Source: Promethearchaeota archaeon (GTDB taxonomy: Archaea > Asgardarchaeota > Lokiarchaeia > Sigynarchaeales > SOKP01). From it: 9,936 bases of DNA. The notes under the pieces were generated by a model. The model saw only the letters and a program-made list of their open reading frames with translations, ran no database searches and was not told where the DNA came from. Location of the stretch: NCBI GenBank assembly GCA_016839425.1, contig JAEOUI010000290.1:1-9936 (forward strand). The letters are read 5' to 3'. The first letter of the stretch is position 1; every line of letters starts with the position of its first letter. A program made the position numbers and the translations under genes. Shown piece after piece: positions 1 to 4,940 of this stretch.

Positions 1-494
1 CACTTGTCCTTAAAGAAGTGTTCCTTTACGACCATTTATCTGATTTTTTAGAATTAATTACTCGAGATACATTTGAACACGATATATCAATCATCAAGAA
101 AGGAGAACGAGATCCTAATTACGATTTACTCGACGATTGTCTGAAATTAGAAGGCGATCTTATCACTATTGATAATGAAGGACTTTTACGAGAAGATAAG
201 TTGAAAATTGAAAAGATTATTGTCGAGAAGTTCCTAAACGAGTACAACCTAGTAAGAAGCGTCATCACGATAAAAAATGAGATTAATAAAACCTATGTAT
301 ATTCTAAAGAATTAATCCAATACTTTAACGATAGACCCGATGATTCCGTTTTACTTAAAGACCTCAAAAAACACTTTAATATAAAGTTTAACATCAAATT
401 GAAGCAAGATTATGTTCTATTCTTATTAGATATTGCTAAAAATTTTTTTAAGGCTCAAATTCCTAACATTACAGTTAAGATAAAAAATAGCTAA
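1..494 (+). CDS. C-terminal part of an unrecognised protein, cut by the window edge
   Basis: The frame is open from the first bases of the window; codons before the GTG at 18 read L-V-L-K-E and flow into the rest, so this is most likely the end of a longer gene and not a gene starting at 18. About 160 residues are visible, ending with TAA at 492-494. The protein is soluble, rich in Lys, Asp, Ile and Leu, with no membrane segment and no Cys/His metal motif. Its last third, around the K-D-L-K-K-H-F-N-I-K stretch, looks like alternating helix and strand. I do not recognise a family. It converges on the PfkB-type kinase with only 13 bases between the stop codons. Confidence is for a real coding region, not for a function. 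Confidence 0.7.
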   Translation, partial: LVLKEVFLYDHLSDFLELITRDTFEHDISIIKKGERDPNYDLLDDCLKLEGDLITIDNEGLLREDKLKIEKIIVEKFLNEYNLVRSVITIKNEINKTYVYSKELIQYFNDRPDDSVLLKDLKKHFNIKFNIKLKQDYVLFLLDIAKNFFKAQIPNITVKIKNS

Positions 495-498
495 TAAT

Positions 499-506
499 AA
501 AAAAAA
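499..506 (-). terminator. T8 tract after the PfkB-family kinase gene
   Basis: Read on the minus strand, a run of eight T begins one base after the TAA (508-510) of the kinase gene and continues into more T-rich sequence. Archaeal termination often needs only such a T-rich stretch. No clear stem precedes it. Confidence 0.35.
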
Positions 507-507
507 T

Positions 508-1530
508 TTAAACAATTTGACTTAACACTTGTTTAATTGTATTTTCCTGAACAAATTGCTCTAATTCTTTCAAGCTGGTTGGCATGCCCACCCTTACACC
601 TACTTCCCTACATTCTAAAAAGGACATTGCCGTTGCCAACTTGCTTGTTTTTTCCAGGGCGAACTTGTTCAAATAGGATACCAATAAACCGCTAAGAAAT
701 GCGTCTCCAGCACCCGTCGTGTCCTTTACATCTCCTTTAAATACAGCGCTGTTCACGATTTCATTCCCATCAGATATGATTGATCCGTTAGGACCATCCG
801 TAATGGAGATTAGTTTTACACCTAACTTCAAAAATTTTCGAATCATTTGAACCGTGTCTGTCTTACCGGTAAACTCTTGTCCTTCTTCCTTATTTAAAGA
901 CACGACATCCGACTTTCCAAGTAGAATCTTAGCCCATTCTGGATTGTGTTTGATAATCGACATGCTCGGTGCGGCAAATACAGCACCATCAGCATTTTTT
1001 GTAAGCATTATGGCTTTATCAATTGCCTTGCATCCGTTTTCCGTGGTTAAAGAGGTCCACGCAAACGCCTTTATATCCTTAAACAAATTTTCTTTGATGT
1101 CTGAGGGTTGGAGCAAGTTATTAGCTCCCTTGTAGGCAAGAATACTCCTATCCTTTCCCCATTCTGTGCGCAATATCACGGAAAACGCCGTGTTATCCTT
1201 GTCCGTTTGAATGACTTCCGATAAATCGACGCCGCGACTTTTTAAATCTTGAATACAAATGTTTGCTGCAAAATCGTTTCCTAAGATTCCCAAATAAGCG
1301 CTTTTCAATCCTAGCATGGAACAATCCGATGCAATGTTAGCTGCCGACCCTCCTGGAACAAATGTAACACCATCGATATTGAGCTTTCTGCTGTATTCAA
1401 TTGCGGTGTATTTTTTCTTGATCTCTTCCCCATTCTTGTTTCGATCGAACATTTCAAACCGTAAAATATCGTTAATACTTATCATGCAATCGAGTGTGCA
1501 CGATCCAATAGTAATTAAGTCTAACACCAT
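508..1530 (-). CDS. PfkB/ribokinase-family sugar or nucleoside kinase
   Basis: A 340-aa cytoplasmic ATP-dependent kinase of the PfkB (ribokinase) family, transferring phosphate to a sugar or nucleoside hydroxyl. Seen directly: an N-terminal G-S-C-T-L-D strand/turn (9-14), the first signature G-G-S-A-A-N-I-A (60-67), the N-x-x-E motif N213-E216 (metal/phosphate site), T-D-G-P-N-G-S (244-250), and the second signature D-T-T-G-A-G-D-A-F (270-278) with the anion hole and the expected catalytic base Asp276. All key residues are intact and the length is usual. The segment between the first strand and G60-G61 (about 20-58) is longer than in a minimal ribokinase and probably belongs to the lid; the substrate cannot be named. 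The ATG at 1530 has a TATA-like element about 35 bases upstream, so the leader is very short. The gene looks richer in G+C than its neighbours (27 of 60 bases in 661-720), which may reflect transfer. Family very sure, substrate unknown. Confidence 0.93.
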   Translation of the reverse strand: MVLDLITIGSCTLDCMISINDILRFEMFDRNKNGEEIKKKYTAIEYSRKLNIDGVTFVPGGSAANIASDCSMLGLKSAYLGILGNDFAANICIQDLKSRGVDLSEVIQTDKDNTAFSVILRTEWGKDRSILAYKGANNLLQPSDIKENLFKDIKAFAWTSLTTENGCKAIDKAIMLTKNADGAVFAAPSMSIIKHNPEWAKILLGKSDVVSLNKEEGQEFTGKTDTVQMIRKFLKLGVKLISITDGPNGSIISDGNEIVNSAVFKGDVKDTTGAGDAFLSGLLVSYLNKFALEKTSKLATAMSFLECREVGVRVGMPTSLKELEQFVQENTIKQVLSQIV

Positions 1531-1560
1531 TTATTTCCACTTTAGAAGTTATAATTGGGT

Positions 1561-1570
1561 TTTAAATAAA
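1561..1570 (-). promoter_or_regulatory. TATA-like element of the PfkB-family kinase gene
   Basis: On the minus strand this reads TTTATTTAAA, centred about 35 bases before the ATG at 1530, which predicts transcription starting just a few bases before the start codon. It lies in the 146-base divergent region shared with the coiled-coil gene. Assigned by eye only. Confidence 0.35.
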
Positions 1571-1650
1571 TCATAAATAGAAATACTCGTTAAAAATCTT
1601 TTCCTATTATATTTTAGTTGCAAATCTTAAAATTTCACAAAAAAGTTAAT

Positions 1651-1661
1651 TACTTAAACTT
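1651..1661 (+). promoter_or_regulatory. Possible TATA-like element of the coiled-coil gene
   Basis: TACTTAAACTT is centred about 21 bases before the ATG at 1677, consistent with a leaderless or nearly leaderless message. A related CTTAAACTC lies about 25 bases before the permease start, on the other strand. The spacing is slightly short, so confidence is low. Confidence 0.28.
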
Positions 1662-1676
1662 GCATAATTTTTCTTT

Positions 1677-2312
1677 ATGGAAAATATTAACGAACTTGAA
1701 TTTCGAGCTCATGAAAACTCTATCATTGCAAAGAAAGAACTCGTTTTTGCGAACGAACTAAAACGATTGGCCAAAAACGAGCTAAAAAAAGCAAAAGCTA
1801 GAGAACAATTAATGCGAACAAACTTGGGAATGGCAAAACTCCGAGAAGACTTGGCAAAAATGAATAGGGAAGTTGCTGAAAGAAAAGCTAAGCACGATAA
1901 AGATACGCCAATGAATGTTTTAGAAAACGACAAGGAATTTACGAGGTTTAGCGAACAAGTTGCGCATTCCCAAAAAGAAATATCTGAAATTCATAAAGAA
2001 ATTGCTAAATTAGAACGAAAAGTGGCAAAAGACAGAATAGAGTTGGCAATCGAGAAAGCAAACTTTGCAGAACAAAGAAAAAGCATCTCAAAAAAACAGT
2101 TAAAGATGGTAAAAGCTTTAAAGTCGAAACAACCTAAAGAAAATTTCAAAAAAATACAAGATAGATACAAAGAAGATGAAAAAGAATTCAAAAAGAAATT
2201 GGAAGTAATCCACGACATTGAAAAAAATCTTCGGAAAGAAATGAATAAAATTGCTGATTTAAAAGGAAAATTATCTATAAAACTTTCCGAAAGAGAAAAA
2301 ATTCGATATTAA
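1677..2312 (+). CDS. Coiled-coil protein of unknown function
   Basis: A 211-aa, highly charged protein made almost wholly of Lys, Glu, Arg, Ala, Ile and Leu, with long stretches lacking Pro and Gly that read as alpha-helical coiled coil: roughly 5-72 and 85-205, broken near K-D-T-P-M-N (about 75-80) and K-Q-P-K-E (about 150-155). No signal peptide, membrane segment or enzyme motif is visible, so a rod-like scaffold, oligomerisation or nucleic-acid-binding role is possible but unproven. The ATG at 1677 is the first in frame and lies close to a candidate TATA element, so the message may be leaderless. The gene stands alone between divergent and downstream promoters and is followed by a small hairpin plus T4. 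Composition is strongly A-rich, as in most of the window. Antisense open frames here are by-products of that composition. Confidence 0.85.
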   Translation: MENINELEFRAHENSIIAKKELVFANELKRLAKNELKKAKAREQLMRTNLGMAKLREDLAKMNREVAERKAKHDKDTPMNVLENDKEFTRFSEQVAHSQKEISEIHKEIAKLERKVAKDRIELAIEKANFAEQRKSISKKQLKMVKALKSKQPKENFKKIQDRYKEDEKEFKKKLEVIHDIEKNLRKEMNKIADLKGKLSIKLSEREKIRY

Positions 2313-2346
2313 ACAATTAATTTAATCATAAATTCAAAAACCTGTT

Positions 2347-2370
2347 TTAAATCTCATCTGATTTAATTTT
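2347..2370 (+). terminator. Hairpin plus T4 after the coiled-coil gene
   Basis: A perfect 7-bp inverted repeat, TTAAATC (2347-2353) and GATTTAA (2360-2366), encloses a 6-base loop and is followed by TTTT at 2367-2370, starting 34 bases after the stop codon. The design resembles the stronger hairpins after the PEBP and Hsp20 genes. AT-rich stems of this size arise by chance, so confidence is moderate. Confidence 0.4.
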
Positions 2371-2387
2371 ACTAAAATTAACTTCTT

Positions 2388-2465
2388 GGCTTAATAAGCC
2401 CTGAAATCCACCATAACTCTCAGCCCATCCATTAGAGCTCCAAGCCCCATACGGGGTTAAAGCTC
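2388..2465. ncRNA. G+C-rich, hairpin-forming intergenic island; candidate structured RNA
   Basis: About 75 bases (2391-2465) are close to half G+C inside a gap that is otherwise about a quarter. Two structures are seen. GGCTT (2388-2392) pairs with AAGCC (2396-2400). A nested hairpin has an outer stem GAGCT (2435-2439) with AGCTC (2461-2465), a 3/2 internal loop, an inner stem AGCCCC (2443-2448) with GGGGTT (2453-2458) including one G-T pair, and the tetraloop ATAC. Strand is undecided: a T-rich flank lies on both sides, and the TATA-like ATTTAAAAA at 2474-2482 could serve either direction. No C/D boxes, convincing H/ACA pocket, tRNA or known riboswitch core was found. It could be a small RNA, a 3'-UTR element of the coiled-coil gene, or a degraded gene fragment. 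Confidence 0.3.
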
Positions 2466-2473
2466 ATAGTAAG

Positions 2474-2482
2474 ATTTAAAAA
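2474..2482 (+). promoter_or_regulatory. TATA-like element before the four-helix membrane protein
   Basis: ATTTAAAAA is centred about 36 bases before the ATG at 2514, predicting a leader of roughly ten bases. It begins only nine bases after the G+C-rich island, which therefore is unlikely to be a leader element of this gene if this promoter is the one used. Confidence 0.35.
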
Positions 2483-2513
2483 ACCAACTATCTTTATTTA
2501 ATTCGATGCAATC

Positions 2514-3023
2514 ATGCATTTATATAGATTTTTTAAAACCGGATTTTTAATCACTTTCTTACTCGAAGTTTTTTGTTTATTTTCGATAGCTATATATGCG
2601 GTTTTCTTCGGAATTTTCGGTGGTATTAATCTTTTTGGTACAGAAATGAACATAATACTCGTATTGATCGCCTTGGGTTGTTCTTGTCTATTAACACTCG
2701 TAGGCATTGGTTTTTTCATGAGAGGTAAAAATAAATTTAACAAATTTATTGGTTCTGAAAGTGATTTTCCGACGGGGACGTTAGCGGAAAAAATTGTACT
2801 TGCGATATGGATTGCCGCCATTATTTTTTTTAGTGCGGCAGTATTTTACGGGATATACTTGATTTACTTATACAATGTGTTTAATATATACGGACAAACC
2901 ATAGGCATTATGATAATCTTTATGCTTTTAGGGATAATTATCGTCTGTTCAATACTACAACTATTTCTGATAATAACAGCAAAATTAACTAAGAGAGTTG
3001 TTAGCGAAGTCCTCCAAGATTAG
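2514..3023 (+). CDS. Four-helix integral membrane protein of unknown function
   Basis: A 169-aa membrane protein with four clear hydrophobic segments at about 11-33, 46-68, 93-120 and 128-154, arranged as two hairpins. Between them is a polar loop (about 69-92) rich in Lys and Asn that contains S-E-S-D-F-P-T-G. The C-terminus (155-169) is short and charged. The positive residues at 5-8, 70-77 and 156-161 would place both ends and the middle loop in the cytoplasm by the positive-inside rule. No catalytic or metal motif is visible in the helices and I do not recognise a family. The ATG at 2514 was chosen because it starts directly before the first membrane segment and sits about 36 bases from a TATA-like element; an ATG at 2506 is in another frame that closes quickly. 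It is monocistronic by its flanking signals. Confidence 0.8.
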   Translation: MHLYRFFKTGFLITFLLEVFCLFSIAIYAVFFGIFGGINLFGTEMNIILVLIALGCSCLLTLVGIGFFMRGKNKFNKFIGSESDFPTGTLAEKIVLAIWIAAIIFFSAAVFYGIYLIYLYNVFNIYGQTIGIMIIFMLLGIIIVCSILQLFLIITAKLTKRVVSEVLQD

Positions 3024-3056
3024 CCAGAAGTAAGTAGACCTAAATATAGTTTATAG

Positions 3057-3074
3057 TTTTTTTTGACATTTTTT
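3057..3074 (+). terminator. Two T tracts after the membrane-protein gene
   Basis: T8 (3057-3064) and T6 (3069-3074) follow the TAG at 3021-3023 by some 35-50 bases. No stable stem is visible before them. T-rich tracts of this kind are the usual archaeal termination signal. Confidence 0.4.
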
Positions 3075-3080
3075 GCGTAA

Positions 3081-3090
3081 TTTTTAAATA
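3081..3090 (+). promoter_or_regulatory. TATA-like element of the PEBP gene; decides the start
   Basis: TTTTTAAATA is centred about 28 bases before the ATG at 3114. That spacing predicts transcription starting at or next to this ATG, and so a leaderless message, and it excludes the TTG at 3102 twelve bases upstream. Confidence 0.45.
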
Positions 3091-3113
3091 TTCAATTAGT
3101 ATTGAAGAATCAT

Positions 3114-3542
3114 ATGAAACTGAGTAGTAATGATTTTAAGCATAATGGATTTCTTGACAATAAATTTGGATATAAAAACAAGAACATATCTCCTCATTTG
3201 AAGTGGGAAAAAATTCCAGCAGGTACAAAAAGTTTCGCCTTGTCGTGCAACGATCCCGATGCTCCAGCAGGAGATTGGATTCATTGGTTAGTCGTGAACA
3301 TTCCCTTAAGTACGACTGAAATTCCTCAAGGAGGTCCAGTTCCCGGTACCGAACTATTAAATGATTTTGGAAAAAAAGGGTACGGAGGACCAGCACCACC
3401 TAGTGGTACACATAGATATTTTTTTAAGATATACGCATTGGATAAAACGAAGTTAGATGGAGTTAATAAAAAAAACTTCTTCGAAATTATTGATGAAAAT
3501 TCCTTAGAAAGTGCAGAAATTATTGGGCAATTTAAAAAATAA
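3114..3542 (+). CDS. YbhB/YbcL-type phosphatidylethanolamine-binding (PEBP) family protein
   Basis: A 142-aa cytoplasmic protein of the PEBP family (Raf-kinase-inhibitor-like, bacterial/archaeal YbhB branch). Seen directly: the opening M-K-L-S-S-x-x-F typical of the branch, I-S-P-H-L-x-W (25-31), the signature D-P-D-A-P-A-G-D-W-x-H-W (47-58), and G-Y-G-G-P-A-P-P-S-G-T-H-R-Y (89-102) followed by an F-x-x-Y-A-L strand. Asp47, Asp49, His57 and His100 should form the conserved anion-binding pocket. The length is slightly short for the family but all core blocks are present. In the family these proteins bind anionic ligands or inhibit enzymes; the ligand here is unknown. The start was moved from TTG 3102 to ATG 3114 because the family begins M-K-L and the TATA spacing fits. 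A hairpin plus T7 follows, so the gene is transcribed alone. Confidence 0.94.
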   Translation: MKLSSNDFKHNGFLDNKFGYKNKNISPHLKWEKIPAGTKSFALSCNDPDAPAGDWIHWLVVNIPLSTTEIPQGGPVPGTELLNDFGKKGYGGPAPPSGTHRYFFKIYALDKTKLDGVNKKNFFEIIDENSLESAEIIGQFKK

Positions 3543-3564
3543 CATATATTCCTATTTATATTTG

Positions 3565-3592
3565 AAATTTAATTAAAATATTAAATTTTTTT
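3565..3592 (+). terminator. Hairpin plus T7 terminator after the PEBP gene
   Basis: A perfect 9-bp inverted repeat, AAATTTAAT (3565-3573) and ATTAAATTT (3580-3588), encloses a 6-base loop and runs directly into seven T (3586-3592, counting the last three of the stem), 22 bases after the stop. The shape is that of an intrinsic terminator, though the stem is all A-T. Confidence 0.55.
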
Positions 3593-3672
3593 AAATAAGG
3601 GAGACTTATTCGACTATCGTATTAGATTAATTTCCAATTACTTAATCCGTCTTTGAAGGATTCTATCAAAAA

Positions 3673-3683
3673 TAAATTTAAAT
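3673..3683 (+). promoter_or_regulatory. TATA element with A-rich upstream part, hsp20 promoter
   Basis: TAAATTTAAAT, preceded by an A-rich BRE-like stretch (3667-3672), is the best TATA match in the gap. Its centre is about 26 bases before an ATG at 3705 and about 60 before the Hsp20 ATG at 3739, so the message should carry a leader of roughly 35 bases. No clear inverted repeat for a heat-shock repressor was seen around it. Confidence 0.45.
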
Positions 3684-3704
3684 GCTCGTTAATCTTAACT
3701 TATC

Positions 3705-3761
3705 ATGAAACCACCACGAAAATTAGGAGGTTTTGACAATGAGCGAACAAATTCAAATTAA
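3705..3761 (+). CDS. Possible 18-codon leader peptide overlapping the hsp20 start
   Basis: An ATG at 3705 lies at the position where transcription is predicted to begin, and opens a frame of 18 codons (M-K-P-P-R-K-L-G-G-F-D-N-E and on) that stops at 3759-3761, 20 bases inside hsp20 in another frame. Its codons span the AGGAGG of hsp20. If made, it would be translated leaderless and could compete with, or deliver ribosomes to, the hsp20 start. Such a frame may equally be chance; no other evidence supports it. Confidence 0.2.
   Translation: MKPPRKLGGFDNERTNSN
3725..3730 (+). promoter_or_regulatory. Strong Shine-Dalgarno site of hsp20
   Basis: AGGAGG lies eight bases before the ATG at 3739. 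It is the strongest ribosome binding site in the window and decides the start: a TTG at 3733, which would add two residues, is only two bases from it and cannot be used with it. Confidence 0.75.
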
Positions 3762-4302
3762 AAAGGATAAAAGCAAGAAAAAAGAAAAAGATGTAGAAAA
3801 AGAGTCTAGAGAGATCGAAATCCTAAGAGAACGCCCCTTTTCGTTATTTCAGGAAATGGATAGATATTTTGATGATTTAACGAGGGGCGTTTTCGAGGAC
3901 TTCTTGTGGCCATTTAGTTCTCGGAGGTTGCCTGTTTTAAGCTTATCCAGAATAGAAAAAGAACCATTATTCAGAACCCCTCTTTCAAACATAACCGAAG
4001 ATGACAAAAACTTCAATATTGTTGCTGAAATGCCCGGTTTAAATAAGTCTGATATATCAATCACTCTTCATGATGGTAACTTAGAAATTAAAGGAGAAGC
4101 CAAGGAAGAAAAAAGAGAAGAGAAAGAAGGCAAATTAGTTCGAAGAGAATATCGTTCATCCAGTTATTATAGATGTTTTAGCTTACCTGACAATGCAAAC
4201 GAGGATTTAATCGACGCAAGCTTGGATAAAGGTATTTTAAAAGTAGTCATACCAAAAAAGGAACCAGTAAAAGTTGAAAAAAAAACCATTGAAATAAAGT
4301 AA
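3739..4302 (+). CDS. hsp20: Hsp20-family small heat-shock protein (alpha-crystallin domain)
   Basis: A 187-aa ATP-independent chaperone that forms large oligomers and holds unfolding proteins. Seen directly: a very basic Lys/Glu-rich N-terminus (1-31), an amphipathic segment P-F-S-L-F-Q-E-M-D-R-Y-F-D-D-L (33-47) usual in archaeal Hsp20, an alpha-crystallin domain from about 81 to 172 with the A-E-M-P-G-L (96-101) turn, L-E-I-K-G-E (115-120), a Lys/Glu-rich beta-6 loop (121-131), and the hallmark G-I-L-K-V-V-I-P (165-172). The C-terminal I-E-I (184-186) is the I-x-I motif that docks into a neighbouring subunit. The Lys-rich first 25 residues are longer than usual and may be disordered. Start chosen by the AGGAGG eight bases upstream. 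The gene is monocistronic, with its own promoter and a hairpin terminator. Confidence 0.96.
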   Translation: MSEQIQIKKDKSKKKEKDVEKESREIEILRERPFSLFQEMDRYFDDLTRGVFEDFLWPFSSRRLPVLSLSRIEKEPLFRTPLSNITEDDKNFNIVAEMPGLNKSDISITLHDGNLEIKGEAKEEKREEKEGKLVRREYRSSSYYRCFSLPDNANEDLIDASLDKGILKVVIPKKEPVKVEKKTIEIK

Positions 4303-4326
4303 TAAATTAGCATTTATAAATTATTT

Positions 4327-4380
4327 AATCTTAAAATCCACGATAAGTAGTTTGAATTTTGATTTTAAGATTTTTTTTTT
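4327..4380 (+). terminator. 12-bp inverted repeat and T10 after hsp20
   Basis: AATCTTAAAATC (4327-4338) and GATTTTAAGATT (4361-4372) are perfect inverted copies separated by 22 bases, followed by an uninterrupted run of ten T (4371-4380, its first two in the stem). It begins 25 bases after the hsp20 stop. This is the longest perfect inverted repeat I found in the window and looks like an intrinsic terminator; a protein-binding site is the alternative. Confidence 0.6.
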
Positions 4381-4446
4381 AATTTAGCATCGTATTATCA
4401 TCCTTTAATTCAAATATATTTATATTTAAGAAATGAATTAAATAAG

Positions 4447-4457
4447 AATATAAAACA
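4447..4457 (+). promoter_or_regulatory. TATA element of the Sm-like gene
   Basis: A TATAAAAC core (within 4447-4457) is centred about 24 bases before the ATG at 4476, which predicts a leaderless message. It follows the hsp20 terminator by about 70 bases, marking a new transcription unit. Confidence 0.45.
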
Positions 4458-4475
4458 TATTCTATAGTGAATTAA

Positions 4476-4667
4476 ATGATACCAAGGAAAATTGTAGAGA
4501 ATTTAGTTAATGGTCATGTATTTTTATATGTAAAAAATATTAATAAAGAATTTGCAGGCATAATTCGGAGTATTAACGAATCAGATCTTATTTTATTAGA
4601 AGATAAGAACACTCACATTACTTATGTACCTCTATCGGAAATTATTGCCATCACAGAAAGGAAATAG
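4476..4667 (+). CDS. Small Sm/Hfq-like protein
   Basis: A 63-aa protein that reads as a single small beta-barrel. After a short N-terminal helix (about 3-11) come V-F-L-Y-V-K-N (15-21), E-F-A-G-I-I-R-S-I (25-33), D-L-I-L-L-E-D (37-43) and I-T-Y-V-P-L-S-E-I-I-A-I (48-59). The order helix, then strand with K-N turn, then F-x-G strand, then D-x-I-L-L strand matches the Sm1 block of LSm proteins, and the last strand with Y-x-x-x-S-x-I is closer to Hfq than to the archaeal I-R-G Sm2 block. If correct it would form an RNA-binding ring. The family match is from pattern only; other SH3-like barrels are possible. ATG chosen from the TATA spacing. It lies 76 bases before the 59-aa gene and may head a three-gene unit with the kinase-like protein. 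Confidence 0.6.
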   Translation: MIPRKIVENLVNGHVFLYVKNINKEFAGIIRSINESDLILLEDKNTHITYVPLSEIIAITERK

Positions 4668-4732
4668 GTTAATTAATACGAGTTACTTATTATTTAATTA
4701 GTATGTAATTCAAAATAATAATTTCTATCATA

Positions 4733-4737
4733 GAGGG
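4733..4737 (+). promoter_or_regulatory. Shine-Dalgarno-like site of the 59-aa gene
   Basis: GAGGG lies six bases before the ATG at 4744. The same spacing is seen before the Roadblock gene (GGGAG). It suggests that this gene is translated from a leader or as an internal cistron, not leaderless. Confidence 0.45.
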
Positions 4738-4743
4738 AAATTT

Positions 4744-4923
4744 ATGCCAAAAAAAGAAAAAAGAAAAGAAAATAAGAAAAAGAAAGTTGATTCTGATGCT
4801 TATGGAGATGAGTTCGAAGGAGATCAAGATATTGTTGAAAATTCAGATAGTGACCTTGTTTTAATCGCAGAAGAATCAAAAGAACCTTTAAAAGAAGAAG
4901 ACGAAGAAGAATTATACACTTAA
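4744..4923 (+). CDS. 59-aa charge-polarised small protein next to the kinase-like gene
   Basis: A short gene of 59 codons with a Shine-Dalgarno-like GAGGG and stop TAA at 4921-4923. The first 14 residues are nearly all Lys, Arg, Glu and Asn (M-P-K-K-E-K-R-K-E-N); the rest is acidic, including D-S-D-A-Y-G-D-E-F-E-G-D-Q-D, the more hydrophobic S-D-L-V-L-I-A-E-E (36-44) and an acidic end E-E-D-E-E-E-L-Y-T. It is probably disordered. Tyr20, Tyr58 and several Ser residues sit in acidic surroundings of a kind that acidophilic kinases favour, but nothing shows that they are modified. The gap to the kinase-like gene is only 17 bases without its own promoter, so the two are almost certainly co-transcribed and the small protein may be a partner, adaptor or substrate. 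No family recognised. Confidence 0.65.
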   Translation: MPKKEKRKENKKKKVDSDAYGDEFEGDQDIVENSDSDLVLIAEESKEPLKEEDEEELYT

Positions 4924-4940
4924 TCCATTAAAAGTCATCA

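Noticed and set aside
18..494. GTG at 18 as a true start of the first gene.
   Set aside because: The frame is open and protein-like to the left edge and there is no promoter or ribosome binding site in view.
1651..1661. TACTTAAACTT, repeated at 9858-9868, as a shared regulatory element.
   Set aside because: In AT-rich sequence an 11-base match can arise by chance, and the second copy has no clear gene downstream in the window.
2391..2450. Minus-strand frame of 19 codons (starting M-G-L-G-A-L) inside the G+C-rich island.
   Set aside because: It is short, has no ribosome binding site, and uses GGG, CTG and AGG codons unlike the neighbours; it may be chance or a gene remnant, and the hairpins overlap it.
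2388..2465. C/D-box or H/ACA guide RNA, tRNA or riboswitch as identity of the island.
   Set aside because: No RTGATGA/CTGA box pair, no guide pocket of suitable size before an ACA-type box, no T-loop or anticodon arm, and no known riboswitch core could be found on either strand.
2498..2821. 107-codon frame antisense to the four-helix membrane protein.
   Set aside because: It mirrors the hydrophobic codons of the real gene and has no start signals; the plus-strand frame has clear membrane topology and a promoter.
3102..3113. TTG at 3102 as the PEBP start.
   Set aside because: The family begins M-K-L at ATG 3114, and the TATA spacing predicts transcription starting close to 3114.
3733..3738. 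TTG at 3733 as the hsp20 start.
   Set aside because: It is only two bases from AGGAGG; the ATG at 3739 has proper spacing.
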